Source: Rutidosis leptorrhynchoides (lineage: Eukaryota; Streptophyta; Magnoliopsida; Asterales; Asteraceae). From it: a stretch of 64,000 nucleotides of DNA. Positions 24,846 through 37,058 of this stretch are shown here, piece after piece. The translations under genes were made by a program, and so were the position numbers. Positions within the stretch are counted from its first letter, which is position 1. Each line of letters begins with the position of its first letter. Location: the NCBI RefSeq assembly GCF_046630445.1, contig NC_092335.1, forward strand, positions 545,422,001-545,486,000. The letters run 5' to 3'. A model generated the notes under the pieces. It worked only from the letters and a program-made list of their open reading frames with translations. It was not told the origin of the DNA and did not search any database.

Positions 24846-27191
24846 TGTAACATCCCGCCTTTTTCCGTTTACTTTCTGTTTAACTATTTTAAAGTCCGTT
24901 ATATGTTTATAACATCTTTCGTTAATACGCGTTTTAAATTATCTCGTTTAGGTAATTCACGCACCCGATTCAAACTTGAGGGACTAAACTTGCCAAGATG
25001 CCAATTTGGTGACTAGGTCAAAGGGGTCAAACCCTTCCTCCTTCATTCATTCATCCCCTCTTCTCTAATTCTTTCATTCTTTTTCTCTCAAACAACCAAA
25101 CAAAGAATCATCATCCATTTTAAATCTAGCAAGCGTTCTTCAAAACAAATTACATATTTGTAATCCTTGCATCTTCCTCTTCGAATCCATACCGATTACA
25201 TCTCATTTGGGTAACCTTCTAAAATCACTCGATTTGTGTTCTTGATGTTTTTAACTTATAAAAGTGTTAATTAGTGTCTATGGCTCAAGTCTAACATGAA
25301 TATATGATTTGTATGCTCGATCTTGTTGTTTTAAAGTAACTAGCATGAACTTGAATTTTGGTGTGTTGTTCTTGAGTTTTGGATGATCATATGTTGTTAG
25401 ATGTTAAAAGTTCATGTTTTAATTGTGTTACTAGTATCACTAGCTTCAATTTGATGTGTAGGTTGCCTTAGAAAACTTCATAAACTTGGTTATTGATTTT
25501 GATGATGTTGGTTAGGGTTTGATAGACCTAAATGTGAACATTTGATGTATTGCATGCCATGAATTGTTGTTAGTAAGTGGTTAGTTGGATTGTATGCTTG
25601 ATTACCTACGAAACGGCGTATTGTATGTAGGTAGTAAGTTCCCAAATCACCAAACCGCATTTATGAACTTGAATGTAATAAATGTTGAGCATTTAATGTG
25701 ATTTTAGTTGTTGTAAGTGTCAAAGTGATTGATGAAACGTGTTTAGTCGTTTTCCTCGTCAAAATACCTTTCCGATGATATATGATACATGTTTTGATTG
25801 TTTACAAATCATAAATTGTGAATGTTTGAAGTTTGGTTCGTGCATTTGTGTGTTGCAGCAAAACAGGGCCTGCATACTGATCTGGACATCGTCCAGATTC
25901 TTGGACGCCGTCTAGTCATTCAATACTGGACGCCGTCCAGATATTGGGACACCGTCCAGTCCTTCAATACTGGACGCCGTCCAGCAAATCTGGACGCCGT
26001 CCAGATGAACTGACAGGTTCTGTTTGATTTGGTCATTTTTCGTTTAATTCTAAGTATACTACGCACCTCCGATTCACATGTAACTTATTCTAACATGCTC
26101 ATATATGATTAAAAACCTCAGTGAAATAGTTCGGGACCCGACCCGAACGTGTTGACTTTTTCGTTGACTTTGACCCGACCAAGTTTGACTTTTAATCAAA
26201 CTTAACCGAATACTTATGTAACCTTTCTAAATTGTTTCTATACTTGTATCTTACATGAAACTTGACAAATTCATTCACATGCTACATAATCGAGTTGTAA
26301 CGAGCCATAGGACTAATTAAACATCTTTGACTTATCATGTTTACCGTTATTGATACAACCTATTGTTTAGGTCAAGACTAGCATTGTTCTTTGCACACGT
26401 TTACTTGTTGAAGTACTTTTGCATACGTGCACTCAAGGTGAGATAATAGTCCCACTTTTACTCTTTTAAACTTACATTTGGGATGAGAAAACACAAACGT
26501 TTCTTTTTAACTAAGTGAACACAAGTACAGGAAAACAAACATTCTACATGCGAGTTTAGAACAAAATCCTCAATTCGATTATCATTAGTTACACTTGCCG
26601 GGTGTAAGCGAGAACTTATGTTATATGGCCATATGGGTTTGACAAACCCTCATTCGAACGGTTCGCTACCGTTATATCGGATGAAATGTATTTTCGAGAA
26701 ACAGTGTGTGATGGGGTTCTATGAAAGGAAAGTTAAGCCTTGATAATTGGGTGCTCGTGATAACAATTTTTGGAATGGTTTACTATTATTGAAATGTTAT
26801 AAATCTTGTGGTTCATTAGTACTTACTTACTTAAACCTATGATTTCACCAACGTTTTCGTTGACAGATTTCTATGTTTTTCTCAGGTCATTGAACGTTTT
26901 GTGATACATGCTTCCGATCATTACTTTTGATACTTGCTTGGATGTCGAGTATACATGCATACATGGAGCGTATTTTGGCTACTTTTAAATTGTGTCGCAT
27001 AGGTTTCATTTGTACTTATAACTTTGTAACGTAACTTTTGGATGAACAATTCTTGTAAACTTGGGAACAATCTTTACTTTTGAAATGAATGCGACATATT
27101 TTTGGTCAAACGTTATTTTTAAAGACTTACGACCACGTAACGGGACCTAAGTAGTCGGCACCGTCAATGACGATTTTGTCGGGTCGCTACA
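24846..27191 (+). repeat. Gypsy-2 3' LTR, 2346 bp
   Basis: It begins TGTAACATCCCGCC right after the end of pol and AAGGAGTAGGTAA (tract region) and ends GGGTCGCTACA. The following sequence at 27192 belongs to the LARD-B interior, so this is the insertion boundary. The matching 5' LTR lies left of the window beyond gypsy-1. It contains a GC-rich array of short palindromes at 25882-26004. Confidence 0.85.
25882..26004. repeat. Array of six 15-bp palindromes (CTGGACGCCGTCCAG type)
   Basis: Units at 25882, 25901, 25926, 25945, 25970 and 25990. Three are identical (25926, 25970, 25990) and three are variants. Each arm (CTGGACG / CGTCCAG) is self-complementary, so each can form a hairpin. The spacers between units vary in length. 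The array stands out as GC-rich within an AT-rich LTR. Confidence 0.9.
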
Positions 27192-27843
27192 GCAGATATC
27201 AACACCTCAATCATTATTAAGTATATTGTATTACCGAGTTTTGAAATATTAACTCATTCTTTTCAAGGAATTTATATGTATATTTTATATATATAAATTT
27301 TGAAACCATAATTTATCTTTTTGTACTAAACTATTACGTATGAATTTTTAAAGGGTAGATACTACTCGGTTAATTCATATTACTAATATGCTATGATGTA
27401 CATCATTCTTTAACAACTTAACAATCATTAACTATAATCTCTGCTTCAGCTCAATAAATTCTATTTCATGATAAACCAAGTGTATTATTCAATTATGTGT
27501 TTTATTTTACACTTTCATTTCCGATGTACTTGAAACCTTCTAGAAAACATCATTCGTGCCTTGCGAAGTTCACAAAAATTCCACGAGTATAAACATCTTT
27601 CACTGAGGAATGTCAATAAGATTAAATAACGAAGTATTGATTACATTAGCAAAATACTCTACGAAGATTATCTAAAGTTTTAGAGATTATTCATTTTTAG
27701 TTCCAGTCAAAAATCAAATGAGTTTAATATTAACTCATTAAATTTGTATTACATCTGAAGAAAATATACATACATATATTTTCATAAAGGCTGTAATAAA
27801 AATTCTCTTGTACAAAATGTTATTTGTGAAAAAAAAAATTTAA

Positions 27844-27860
27844 CCGGTAGGTAATACCCG
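27844..27860 (+). other. LARD-B internal tract motif with inverted repeat
   Basis: CCGGTA-GGTAA-TACCCG, the LARD-A motif with one stem mismatch. A weaker second version (AAAGGGTAGATACTACTCGG) lies at 27350-27369. Confidence 0.5.
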
Positions 27861-28377
27861 AGAAATATTTAAGTTCACAATTAATATGTTACACTGTATA
27901 CTTTTCAATTATTCGATAATCATTATCTATACTCACTACTTCCACAACGATATATATATTCTTCCATAGAAATCAGAACAACCATTCCCATCCAAATTCA
28001 ATTACATATTCTGATTTTGACAGATCAGAATTCAAGTCAAGATATAACAGATAACATCACTCTTAGATCCTTACATCTTTCCAAAACCATACTTTGAATT
28101 CAAAACTGCAATAGAACGTCACTCTTATTCATAAAACCCATAAATATATTCATTTCATTCAAAATTCTAAATGATTTCATCTTGAACATCATGTGTTTAT
28201 TGACGATTACAACCTGCGTTCAAACCCTTCGTGATTCTTGAAAACACTTCAACTAATGAACAATTAAGAGGATGAACCAACCACACGTTATCTACAAAAA
28301 AGATTTACACATATATTCATACACCTGGAAAACTCTCGTAACTAAATAACAGCCTATCACGTATCTGTACTAGATCT

Positions 28378-28675
28378 TTTGACATTGTTATTACCAAAAA
28401 TAACCTTACAATCCTTTTTCAAAGTATTCAGTTTTATCACACTTCCAACAAGTCAACTTCGACTTCTCGTTTGGATTAGCCCTATTATAATCTTGATATA
28501 TACGTTTGCCTTTTTGCTTTTGTTACCGGGGAACCTTTTATATTCCACCATATTAACAATAAATGTATCAGCAGCTTCATTACTCTTTGGCGTAAGTCTC
28601 TCCGAAAAAATCACGATATTCATTCATTGAAACCCTATTATGTACTCATCTGCATCATGTAACGACAATTGCCAT
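28378..28675 (-). pseudogene. gag: Antisense copia-type gag fragment with zinc knuckle (LARD-B)
   Basis: The minus strand reads NMVEYKR, a basic stretch and then NEKSKLTCWKCDKTEYF. The first two Cys of a CCHC knuckle are intact (CWKC). The third ligand has changed and the fourth lies in a shifted frame (KKDCK). It has the same place and orientation as in LARD-A and LARD-C. Confidence 0.65.
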
Positions 28676-28839
28676 ACCAACTATCGAGAAGCATCAATCA
28701 TTATTCTCAAATTTCGCAGCATTTCTACGTCAATGGTTATATATATATACATATAACGTCTATCTCCTGAACTTACGTACTTCAATTCTGGAATTCTGAA
28801 AAGCACCCCAACCTGCGAACTAGTTCTCTGAATTTTGAA

Positions 28840-29025
28840 AATACGGAAGAAGCAGCAAAAACTGTAAACGACCTTAATAGTCAAAAGTTTGATGATAAAA
28901 AAAATAAAAAATAATGATGTGGTGGAAAAGCTCAGAAAAGCGGATTGAGCCAATCGTGAAGGAGGCTGTGGACAAATCACAAGAACTAAACCTATACCTA
29001 AAGAATCTTGATATTCGATTTCTGA
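28840..29025 (+). pseudogene. Captured PABP fragment (LARD-B)
   Basis: Reads NTEEAAKTVNDLNSQKFDDK, then after A-rich slippage CGGKAQKS and, in another frame, KEAVDKSQELNLYLKNLD. This is the end of RRM3, the linker and the RNP2 motif (LYLKNL) of RRM4 of a plant poly(A)-binding protein. Frameshifts make it non-coding. It aligns with the relics in LARD-A and LARD-C. Confidence 0.72.
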
Positions 29026-29684
29026 TAGAAATCATAAAAGATCTCTCTACGCATTCTAAACCCTTACGGAAGAATTTTCCTCATTATCCTTCAACTTTAG
29101 ATATTCTAAGATATCGTCGTATCTTTCATTATAAATATCTTCGATATTTCTGAAGATATCTCCATGACTATCCTTGTCTGAAATTATTTATCACTTCTTG
29201 CTATCTGTAATACATCATAAAGGAAACTAATTTAGTTTCTACATTCTATAAAATTCGAGGTTAAATTATGAATGTTATTGAAGTAGTGTTGGGAATTGAA
29301 GCATGAGTTAGTATAATATAATGACGCCTGATCAACGTGGTTATATTACAGTAAGTCATGCTGAATTTCTAATGGAACGTGATGATTCACAGATCATACC
29401 CTCATCATGTACCATGTAACACGATTCTTTCATTCTATTTAACCTCTAAACATACCAAGAAAATATTTTCTTGATATTTCTATTTATTCCGTGATTTCTG
29501 GTAATTTAACAAATCACATCGTGCTATTACAATTTCTTCCTTAGAACATTAGTTATGTTCATTCCGAATTTCATACCTACGAATTCTGGACTATTACCTG
29601 CTTTACTTAAAGTAGAGAAGAGAAAACAAAAGCATGGAACTCCTAAAATTAAAGGAAAATATAAACACAACAACAACATAGAGA

Positions 29685-29859
29685 TTACAAACCGTGTATA
29701 TCAATAAGTATAGCGATATAAAGATACGGGAGAATGATAAAAAACAATAATCCCTAGAGCATAGTAGAAGTAAACATATTCCTCCGGTGGGAGTTGAAAA
29801 AGAAGGATGATTGTGGCAATAGTCAGAATAATGTCAAGAACCACAGCTGGATTGAGCAT
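29685..29859 (-). pseudogene. Antisense small membrane-protein ORF of LARD-B, one-base frameshift
   Basis: The homologue of 16144-16317 starts MLNPAVVLDIILTIATIILL and has FQLPPEEYVYFYYALGIIV. It then loses frame through one extra T in a T run. If that T is skipped, the frame rejoins the conserved end (IDIHGL type) at the stop at 29685. A TATA box is at 29936-29943. Confidence 0.55.
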
Positions 29860-29935
29860 TTTCACAATCTTTTAGAAGTATAAATTGAGGAAGAGAATGT
29901 AGGAGTAGTGAAAAATAATGGAACGGAAGAGGTTA

Positions 29936-29943
29936 ATTTATAG
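29936..29943 (-). promoter_or_regulatory. TATA box for the antisense small ORF (LARD-B)
   Basis: The minus strand reads CCACTATAAATTAACCTC, about 77 bp upstream of the ATG at 29859. It matches the LARD-A and LARD-C boxes. Confidence 0.45.
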
Positions 29944-30493
29944 TGGAAATATCAGACAGAGCAATCAAGGCAGATTATCGCATTTAATTAAAGAGGATCC
30001 TAATTTCCTTAAATCTCGAAGAATCAGATCTTATATAGATTACGAAGATTTTCTTTAAATTCCTTGAATTCCGAAAATCCACCGTGACTACGTCAAAAGT
30101 TAAGACGAATCCCTATTTCTTTATTTCACACATTGCGATAGCTTCTCTCATACGCCTCGAGTAATCGAATTATTTTATCCATATTACTCAATGATGATAA
30201 AACTCTATTTATCACCTCATATTCGTCATGAAAACATTCTTATTATCAGCCATTACAACCTCTATTGAATTTTGGGACGAAATTTCTTTAACGGGTAGGT
30301 ACTGTGACGACCCAGATTTTTTCGACTACTTGATTATACTATCTACCTGATTTAATAATTCCGACTTGATAAGCAATGAATTTTAATAAGTCTTGAACCT
30401 CCGAAAAGAGTTTTACACAAGCTTTTGGTCACCCTTTTATTCCTACGATTCACGAACGTCGTAACTTGTATTAATTATATATATGTATGTATG

Positions 30494-30498
<5 letters not shown>

Positions 30499-30588
<90 letters not shown>
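30499..30588. repeat. (AT)n microsatellite, about 90 bp
   Basis: A pure AT run, preceded by a short ATGT run, in the LARD-B LTR. Confidence 0.96.
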
Positions 30589-30591
<3 letters not shown>

Positions 30592-30865
30592 ACTTGAAAA
30601 TATGATAATTAAATATCTCATTAATTATATTAACAAGGTATTATATATACATTTTCATACTACTAATTTAAAGAGTTTTCGGACAATATATATTTTACTT
30701 TTTAAACGACGTAATTAACTTATGTTAAAATGTATTTACATACAATGTATTATGAGTATAAATACATCCTTAAAAGTATTGAATACACTTAATAATATAC
30801 AAATACAGATAAGGGATAGCTATACTCGTATTTCCATTCATTTTTCTCAAGAATTCTACTCGTCT

Positions 30866-31041
30866 TTATACGGTATTTATATGGTATTTGTATGCGTATT
30901 ATACGCAGCTTCTAGAAGTATTTACTATTGGTATATACCAATAGAAATCTACAAATTATGTATTTATACGGTATTTATACGCGTATTATACGCAGCTTCT
31001 AGAAGTATTTACTATTGGTATATACGAATAGAAATCTACAA
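30866..31041 (+). repeat. Tandem duplication of an 87-bp LTR unit
   Basis: The core GCGTATTATACGCAGC occurs at 30894 and 30981, and the following 45 bases including TTCTAGAAGTATTTACTATT are repeated almost exactly. The gypsy-1 LTR has one diverged copy at 8125-8170 in minus orientation. GCGTATTATACGC is itself palindromic. Confidence 0.85.
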
Positions 31042-32439
31042 TTATTGATGTATTATGTCATGCATGACCTAATGGATTTTAACTTATACTAGATATTTTT
31101 TACAAAACAACAAAATTACAACTAGTATATAAAGACACCATATTTGATCAAAATTTTACCATTCCATTTTCTAATTTTTACTTTAAGTTTACTTACACAC
31201 ATATATTCTCTCTAGTTCTAGTATCCCTTTCTTTGTTCTTCATCTAATTTTAGCAAGTTCAAGCTTCAAAATTAAGGTATTAACCTTGCCTAAACTCTTG
31301 TTCAATTCATATGTTTATAGCTATCTATATAAGAGTTTATAAACTAGAACATAGTTTAGTTGATTCTAAACTTGTTTGAAAAACTAATCTAATCTTTCTA
31401 ACTTAACTCTAATAACACTTATTTATATGTATTATGATGTTATATTAAGTTAATATAAGAACTTGTAACTTTTAGATATGAAGAACACCTTGAAACTTAA
31501 CATATATCGTTTAATCTCCATTCGGTAAAAAGCGGCTGTTTTGGGTTGGGAATTAAAAACCTATCTTAGACTTTGAGTTCGAGCCTAAGACTTTGGAAAT
31601 ATGTTAATATATGTAATTAAGACTTCCAGTAATTTTTTCATGATTTTAGACAAAGTGGAAGTATTTTATCAAAAATCATATATCAGGTGGATGTCGGGTG
31701 TGACGACCCGAAAATTTTTGACTAAATTTAAACTTTATCTTTATATTATTCTGACACGATAAGCAATGTTTGTTAAGTTAAATCTCAAGGATTTTAAACT
31801 ATGTTTATACATTCATTTAAACCTCGACCAAATTCCAATGATTCACGAACCATTAAATGAACATATATGAATATGTATGTATATGTGTATATGTTATAAA
31901 TTGAAAATGTCAACAAAGTATTTAAAAGTATAATGCTTTATATGAATGTATTTGTTTCAATATGATTATCGACGAAATTAAAAAAAAATATATTAAATGA
32001 TTGAATTATCAGAAACATCGAATTATGATTACAAGTCTCTGTTGAGAGGTCCACTATGATTTGAGAAATCTATTCCTCTTAACGATATTCGGAATAATTT
32101 GTAAAGCTATTTATAAATAAAAATAAAAAGTGTCATTTACGAAAGTTAGACAAAAGCTATTGGAGAATTGGTTTCCATAATATTCTATTAATCTATTTTC
32201 AAACGTACAAAAACATTTTCAGTTTAAAAAGAACTTTATTATTAAAACGTATATAACTTTTATAAATATCTAGAATCACTTTTGACAACTCATTACTTAA
32301 CCAGTATAATAAATATAACGATATTTATATTTTATTTCATTAAATATATATAATGATTTAAATTAATATTATATATATTTATACGCGTATTATACATACA
32401 TAGTTTTTATACTTTTACTATACTTTAAGTATACCTTTA

Positions 32440-32650
32440 TTTTACTTTTACTTTTACTTTACTTTAAATTTAATAATTCACTTTAATAATTCATACTTTA
32501 ATAATTCATACTTTAATAATTCACTTTAATAATTCATACTTTAATAATTCACTTTAATAATTCATACTTTAATAATTCACTTTAATAATTCATACTTTAA
32601 TAATTCACTTTAATAATTTATACTTTAATAATTCACTTTAATAATTCAAA
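32440..32650 (+). repeat. Minisatellite of CACTTTAATAATT / TACTTTAATAATT units
   Basis: More than a dozen 12-15 bp units built on CTTTAATAATTCA in the 5' LTR of LARD-C. The 3' LTR has a shorter array (about 38150-38320), so unit number has changed since insertion. Confidence 0.9.
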
Positions 32651-32730
32651 AATCTATTATAAATAGAATTCAATAGGTTTCATTATTTCATAGAAACTTG
32701 AAAATATATTTCTCTAAACTCTCTCAATCG

Positions 32731-32853
<123 letters not shown>

Positions 32854-33932
32854 CTCTATATTATTTCAAGATATTATTAGTATACATAAAATATTACGAC
32901 GGAGTGATGTCCGAGTGATTTCAAAATAGTTTTTTTGAATGAGTCGAAGCTAAGGAAATTATGGGTTATAGCTATGGAGGTGATGGGTATGGTTCATGGG
33001 TATGCTCGTGAGGTCAATCTAGTGTTTATCATCTCCGTTGCGTCTACGTACTTTCCTGCAATATTGAATCTCAATATTGATACGTTCGTGAATCCGAGGC
33101 CAACCTTGCACTTGTTAAATGATGTTATATGTATTTTTACTACGAAATACAGTATTGTGAGTTTCATTTGCTCCCTTTTATATATATTTTTGGGACTGAG
33201 AATACATGCGCTGTTTTTATAAATGTTTTACGAATTAGACACAAGTACTAAAACTAATTCTACGTGGGTTTAAACCAGAAATATACCCTTAGCTTGGTAA
33301 CATTAAACTACTTGTCTATGTACGGTAGGCACGAATCCTAAAGATAGATCTATTGGGCCTGACAAACCCCATCCTGACTATGGGATGCTTTAGTACTTCG
33401 AGGTTATTTTAAACACACCTGATCTGGTGTACTTCAGAGGGTAAAACATGAACGTTAAGGCTTGTTACCAGGTGCCTACAACTTATAGAATACTTTTATA
33501 CACTTGCGAGTGTACATATATTTATAAACAGAAATCTTGTGGTCTATTAATATATTGAAATGATTGTTATGATAAACCTATGAACTCGCCAACCTTTTGG
33601 TTGACACTTTAAAGCATGTTTATTCTCAGGTATTAAAGAAATCTTCCGCTGTGCATTAGCTCATTTTAAGGATATTACTTGGAGTCATTCATGGCATATT
33701 TTGAAAGACGTTGCATTCGAGTCATTGAGTTCATCAAGATTATTATTATGTCAATTATAGTTGGATGTATTATGAAATGGTGTGCATTCCGTCAACTTTC
33801 GTTGTAAAGAAAGTTTGTCTTTTAAAAATGAATGCAATGTTTGTAAAATGTATCATATAGAGGTCAAAATACCTCGCGATGTAATCAACTATTGTGAATC
33901 GTTTATAATATATATGAATGGGTCCTTTCAGT

Positions 33933-33944
33933 TGGTATCAGAGC
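33933..33944 (+). other. LARD-C primer binding site
   Basis: TGGTATCAGAGC lies two bases after the 5' LTR. The leader that follows matches the leaders of LARD-A and gypsy-1. Confidence 0.93.
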
Positions 33945-34318
33945 GGTGGTCTTAGCGAACCAGGTCTGCATTAGTGTGTCTAACTGATAGTCGTTAGGAT
34001 GCATTAGTGAGTCTGGACTTCAACCGTGTCTGCATTTCAAAAGTTTTGCTCATCATTCTTGTCAAAAATTACCTGCTTATCATTCTTAGTCTAGACACAT
34101 CTTATTGCATTGATTGCATGAATAGTGTATAGACAAAATTCATATCTTAGCGTATCTGCTAATTCATATCTTAGCATATCTGTTACTGTAAACTTTGCCT
34201 GACATATTCCGTAAATTCCTCCGTAATCTACGAAACCTTTTGCTCTATATAATTAGAATACCACCCGATAGCCGAAAAATCATTTCATATCGAAAAATTC
34301 TTTATTCAATCGAACAAA

Positions 34319-34737
34319 ATGGAATTCGTCATTAGTTCAAGTCCCTCGAATTCTGATATGGAATCCCACTCAAGTTCCGAAAGCAGTGTGACCGGAATGG
34401 ATCAACCAATTAGTCATCATCTATTCTGGATGAATTGAGGATGGGTTCGTAGCCTCCTTAATCATTGGAGACAAGAAGAAGGTGATCCCTTCCATCCACC
34501 ACATTGCCCTCTTGGTGATGAACCTGAAGCACTTACCAGCGAACCGGTCTGAAACACCATTTTCTCTCTCATTTTCAGAGTATCTCGTCACGATTATATA
34601 CTACATCAAATTCTAGATTTTATTTATCCGCTCGTCCGAACCGACAATCACCCCGATGTAATAGAAGAAGTCAACGAGCTTGCGCTCGAGTAGTGGCTTT
34701 AGAGAATATGGTGTAAGGGTTACAAACACCAACAAAT
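34319..34737 (+). pseudogene. LARD-C leader ORF (pre-gag-like), broken
   Basis: Starts MEFVISSSPSNSDMESHSSS and aligns with the LARD-A ORF at 12991 through VTG-QPI, W-x(4-5)-WVR, EEG-P-H-P, LTSEPV, and the helix VEEV-EL-ARV. It has a TGA where Trp is expected, just before GWVR, a TGA for CGA in EPV*NT, and a one-base loss near 34683. The stops lie at different codons from the one in LARD-A, so the common ancestor had an open frame. Confidence 0.58.
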
Positions 34738-34973
34738 AACGAAGTATTAATTCATAATTTCAATTTTATTGAATAAATACTCCGTAAAAGTTATGTAATT
34801 TCTAAAGTCTTTAGGGATTATTCAGTTCTAGTTTCAACCGTAAATCAAATGAGTTTAATTTAATATTAACTCATTAAATCTATATTACATCTAAAGAAAA
34901 TATACACATATATTTTCATAAAGACTGTAATAAACTTCTTTTGTACAAAATATTAATTGTGAAAAATTTTTAA

Positions 34974-34990
34974 CGGGTAGGTAATACCCG
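34974..34990 (+). other. LARD-C internal tract motif with inverted repeat
   Basis: CGGGTA-GGTAA-TACCCG, identical to LARD-A in both stem arms and loop, with the same left flank TTTTTAAC. Confidence 0.6.
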
Positions 34991-35419
34991 AGAGATATAT
35001 AAATTCACAATTAATATATTACATTTTTCGAATCTGATTAAGCAAATCATCAACTATACTCTCAAAATCTCACAACAATATACATTCTTGTATAGAAATC
35101 AAAATAACCATTCTCACCCAAATTTGATTACGCATTCTGATTTTGACAAATCAAAATCCAAGTTATGATTTAACAGAAGACATCACTCTTAGATTCCTAC
35201 ATCTTTCAAAGCTATACTTTGACTTCAAAACCGTGTTAGAACATCATATGTATATTAACGATTACAAACTGTGTTCAAACTCTCCGAAGTTTTCGAAGAC
35301 ACTTCAAACAATGAACAATCGAGATGATGATCCAATCACATGTTACCCACAGTTATACACCTGAAAAACTCTCAAAACCCAAGTCGTAGTTCGACACGTA
35401 TCCATGTTAGACCCTTTGG

Positions 35420-35690
35420 CATTTACTAGCTAAAATAACTTTTCAATTCCGTTTCAAAATAGACAGTTTTGTCACATCTCCAGCAAGTCAACTTCGACTT
35501 CTCAATCAAAACAGTCTTATTATAACCTCAATAGATACGTTGCCCTTTCGCCAATGTTACCGGGGAATCGTTTATATTCACCACATTAGCAATAAAGTTA
35601 CCAACAACTTCACTGATCTTTGACTTTCAAAAAAAAAAATCATTATAATTATCGAAACCCTATCATATACACATTCGTACCTTATAACAA
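35420..35690 (-). pseudogene. gag: Antisense copia-type gag fragment with zinc knuckle (LARD-C)
   Basis: The minus strand reads EKSKLTCWRCDKTVYFE. The first two Cys of the knuckle are kept and the rest has decayed. Same location as in LARD-A and LARD-B. Confidence 0.6.
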
Positions 35691-35853
35691 GAATTGCCAT
35701 ACCAATTATTGAGAATCAGCAATCAGTATTTTGAAATCTCGCAGCATGTCTACGCCAACAGTTATATGTGTACGTAAAACGGCTATCTCCTGGACTTACA
35801 TACTTTGAATGTGAAGTTCTGAAAAATATTCTGAAATGCAAACTAGTTCTTGA

Positions 35854-36060
35854 AATGCTGACGAAGCATCAAAAACAGTAAACGATCTTAACAGTAAAAA
35901 GTTTGATGACAAAGAATAGTAAGGTGGTAAAGCTGAGAAAAAGAGAAGGTTTGGAACTGGAAAACGGATTGAACAGACTATGAAGGAGGCTGTGGACAAA
36001 TCACAAAGACTAAATCTGCCTTCAAAGAATCCAAATGATTCAGTGCCTGCTAAAGTCATT
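35854..36060 (+). pseudogene. Captured PABP fragment (LARD-C)
   Basis: Reads NADEASKTVNDLNSKKFDDK then stops, KAEKK, and in a shifted frame EQTMKEAVDKSQRLNL followed by KNPNDSV. NADEA is the typical end of RRM3 of poly(A)-binding protein and the rest is the RRM3-RRM4 linker. This is the most readable of the three LARD relics. Confidence 0.72.
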
Positions 36061-36800
36061 AACGAATACCTTACTCTTTATTCTAAACCTTTACAGACAA
36101 ATCTTCATCATCATCCATCAATATTAGAAATTCTAAGATATTATCATATCTTTCATTATAAATATTTGCGATATTTCTGAAGATATTTTCACAACTAATC
36201 TTATCTGAAGTCATTTATCTCTTTGCGCTATCAGTGTTACATCATATAAGAAACTATTAGTTTCTATATTCTATAAACTTTTGAGTTTAAATTATGAATG
36301 TTTTGAAGTAGTGTTGGGAACTGAAGCATGAGTTAGTATAATATAATGACACTTGATCAACGTAATTATATTACAGTAAGTCATGCTGAGTTTCTAATGG
36401 GACATGACGATTCACAGACCATGCCGTCATCATGTTCCATGTTACATGACTCTTGTATTCTATTTAATCTCTAAAAATATCAAGAATATATTTTCTTGAT
36501 GATTCGGTCTTTTCAGGGTATTCTGGTAAATTAACAAATCAAGATCGTGCCATTACCATTTCCTTCTTAGAACATTAACTATGTTCATTTTGAAATTCAT
36601 ATCTGCGAATACTGGACCATTACAAACGTTGCTTAATCGCAAGAAGAAGAAACGAAAGGACAAAACTCCAAAATAGAAATTGGAGTATAAATCGCAGCAA
36701 ATAGAAGGGGGCATTAACTTGGATGTCAATGATTATAGAAGACAAAAGCAGGGGCTTTGAAATATAAGGGAAGATATAAAACCCAACAACCACCCAAAAA

Positions 36801-36974
36801 TTATAAACCGTATATATCGATGCATATAGCAATATAAAGACACGGAAGAACTAAAAACACTATAAAACCGAGAATATAGTAGAAGTAAATAGATTCTTCC
36901 GGAGGCAGATTAAAAAGAAGAATGACAGATATGAAAGTGAGGAGTATATCGAGAATCAGTACTGGATGAAGCAT
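36801..36974 (-). CDS. Antisense small membrane-protein ORF of LARD-C, 57 residues
   Basis: An intact minus-strand ORF of the same length as in LARD-A. It opens MLHPVLILDILLTFISVILL, has the turn FNLPPEESIYFYYILG and ends AICIDIYGL. Two predicted membrane helices flank the turn. Compared with LARD-A, many nucleotide differences fall at third positions or swap one aliphatic residue for another. That suggests past selection on the protein but has not been measured. The TATA box is at 37051-37058, 77 bp upstream. Its function is unknown. Confidence 0.5.
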   Translation of the reverse strand: MLHPVLILDILLTFISVILLFNLPPEESIYFYYILGFIVFLVLPCLYIAICIDIYGL

Positions 36975-37050
36975 ATTGACAAATACTTTAAAATATGAGT
37001 TGAGGGAGAAAGAATAGAAGGTGTGAGTTGTAAGGAAATGAAGGAGGTGG

Positions 37051-37058
37051 ATTTATAG
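37051..37058 (-). promoter_or_regulatory. TATA box for the antisense small ORF (LARD-C)
   Basis: The minus strand reads CACTATAAATCCACCTCC, 77 bp upstream of the ATG at 36974, in a pyrimidine-rich context as in LARD-A. Confidence 0.5.

Larger units (their letters stand above)
27192..30302 (+). mobile_element. LARD-B interior, 3' part
   Basis: Sequence after the gypsy-2 LTR matches the interiors of LARD-A (from about 13500) and LARD-C (from about 34730). It keeps the internal tract motif, the antisense zinc knuckle, the PABP relic and the antisense small ORF in the same order, and it ends with AACGGGTAGGTAC before an LTR start at 30303. The 5' LTR, leader and leader ORF are outside the window, beyond the gypsy-2 insertion. 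Stretches between the named sub-features show no ORF or domain. Confidence 0.85.
30303..31698 (+). repeat. LARD-B 3' LTR, left part
   Basis: It starts TGTGACGACCC after the tract region and is interrupted at 31698 by LARD-C. It continues at 39552. It holds a long AT run (30499-30588) and a duplicated 87-bp unit (30866-31041). A stretch around 31530 (GGCTGTTTTGGGTTGG) is shared with the gypsy-1 LTR read on the minus strand (about 7480). Confidence 0.88.

Noticed and set aside
25882..26004. CRISPR-like array
   Set aside because: Short palindromic units with irregular spacers in a plant LTR; no cas genes and eukaryotic context. The same holds for 53778-53985.
28681..28980. Minus-strand 99-codon ORF
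   Set aside because: Antisense to the PABP relic of LARD-B; no counterpart in the other copies.
32892..33010. tRNA-like A box (GATGTCCGAGTGATTT) in the LARD-C LTR
   Set aside because: The following B-box candidate (GGTTCATGGG) is poor; not enough for a Pol III promoter.
32935..33222. 95-codon ORF starting MNESKLRKLWVIAMEVMG, present in both LARD-C LTRs (also 38556-38843)
   Set aside because: The identity follows from LTR duplication. The region overlaps LTR blocks shared with other elements in which the frame is not open, so coding is unlikely.
36620..36832. Minus-strand 70-codon hydrophobic ORF in LARD-C
   Set aside because: It overlaps the end of the conserved 57-codon ORF in another frame and has no counterpart in LARD-A or LARD-B.
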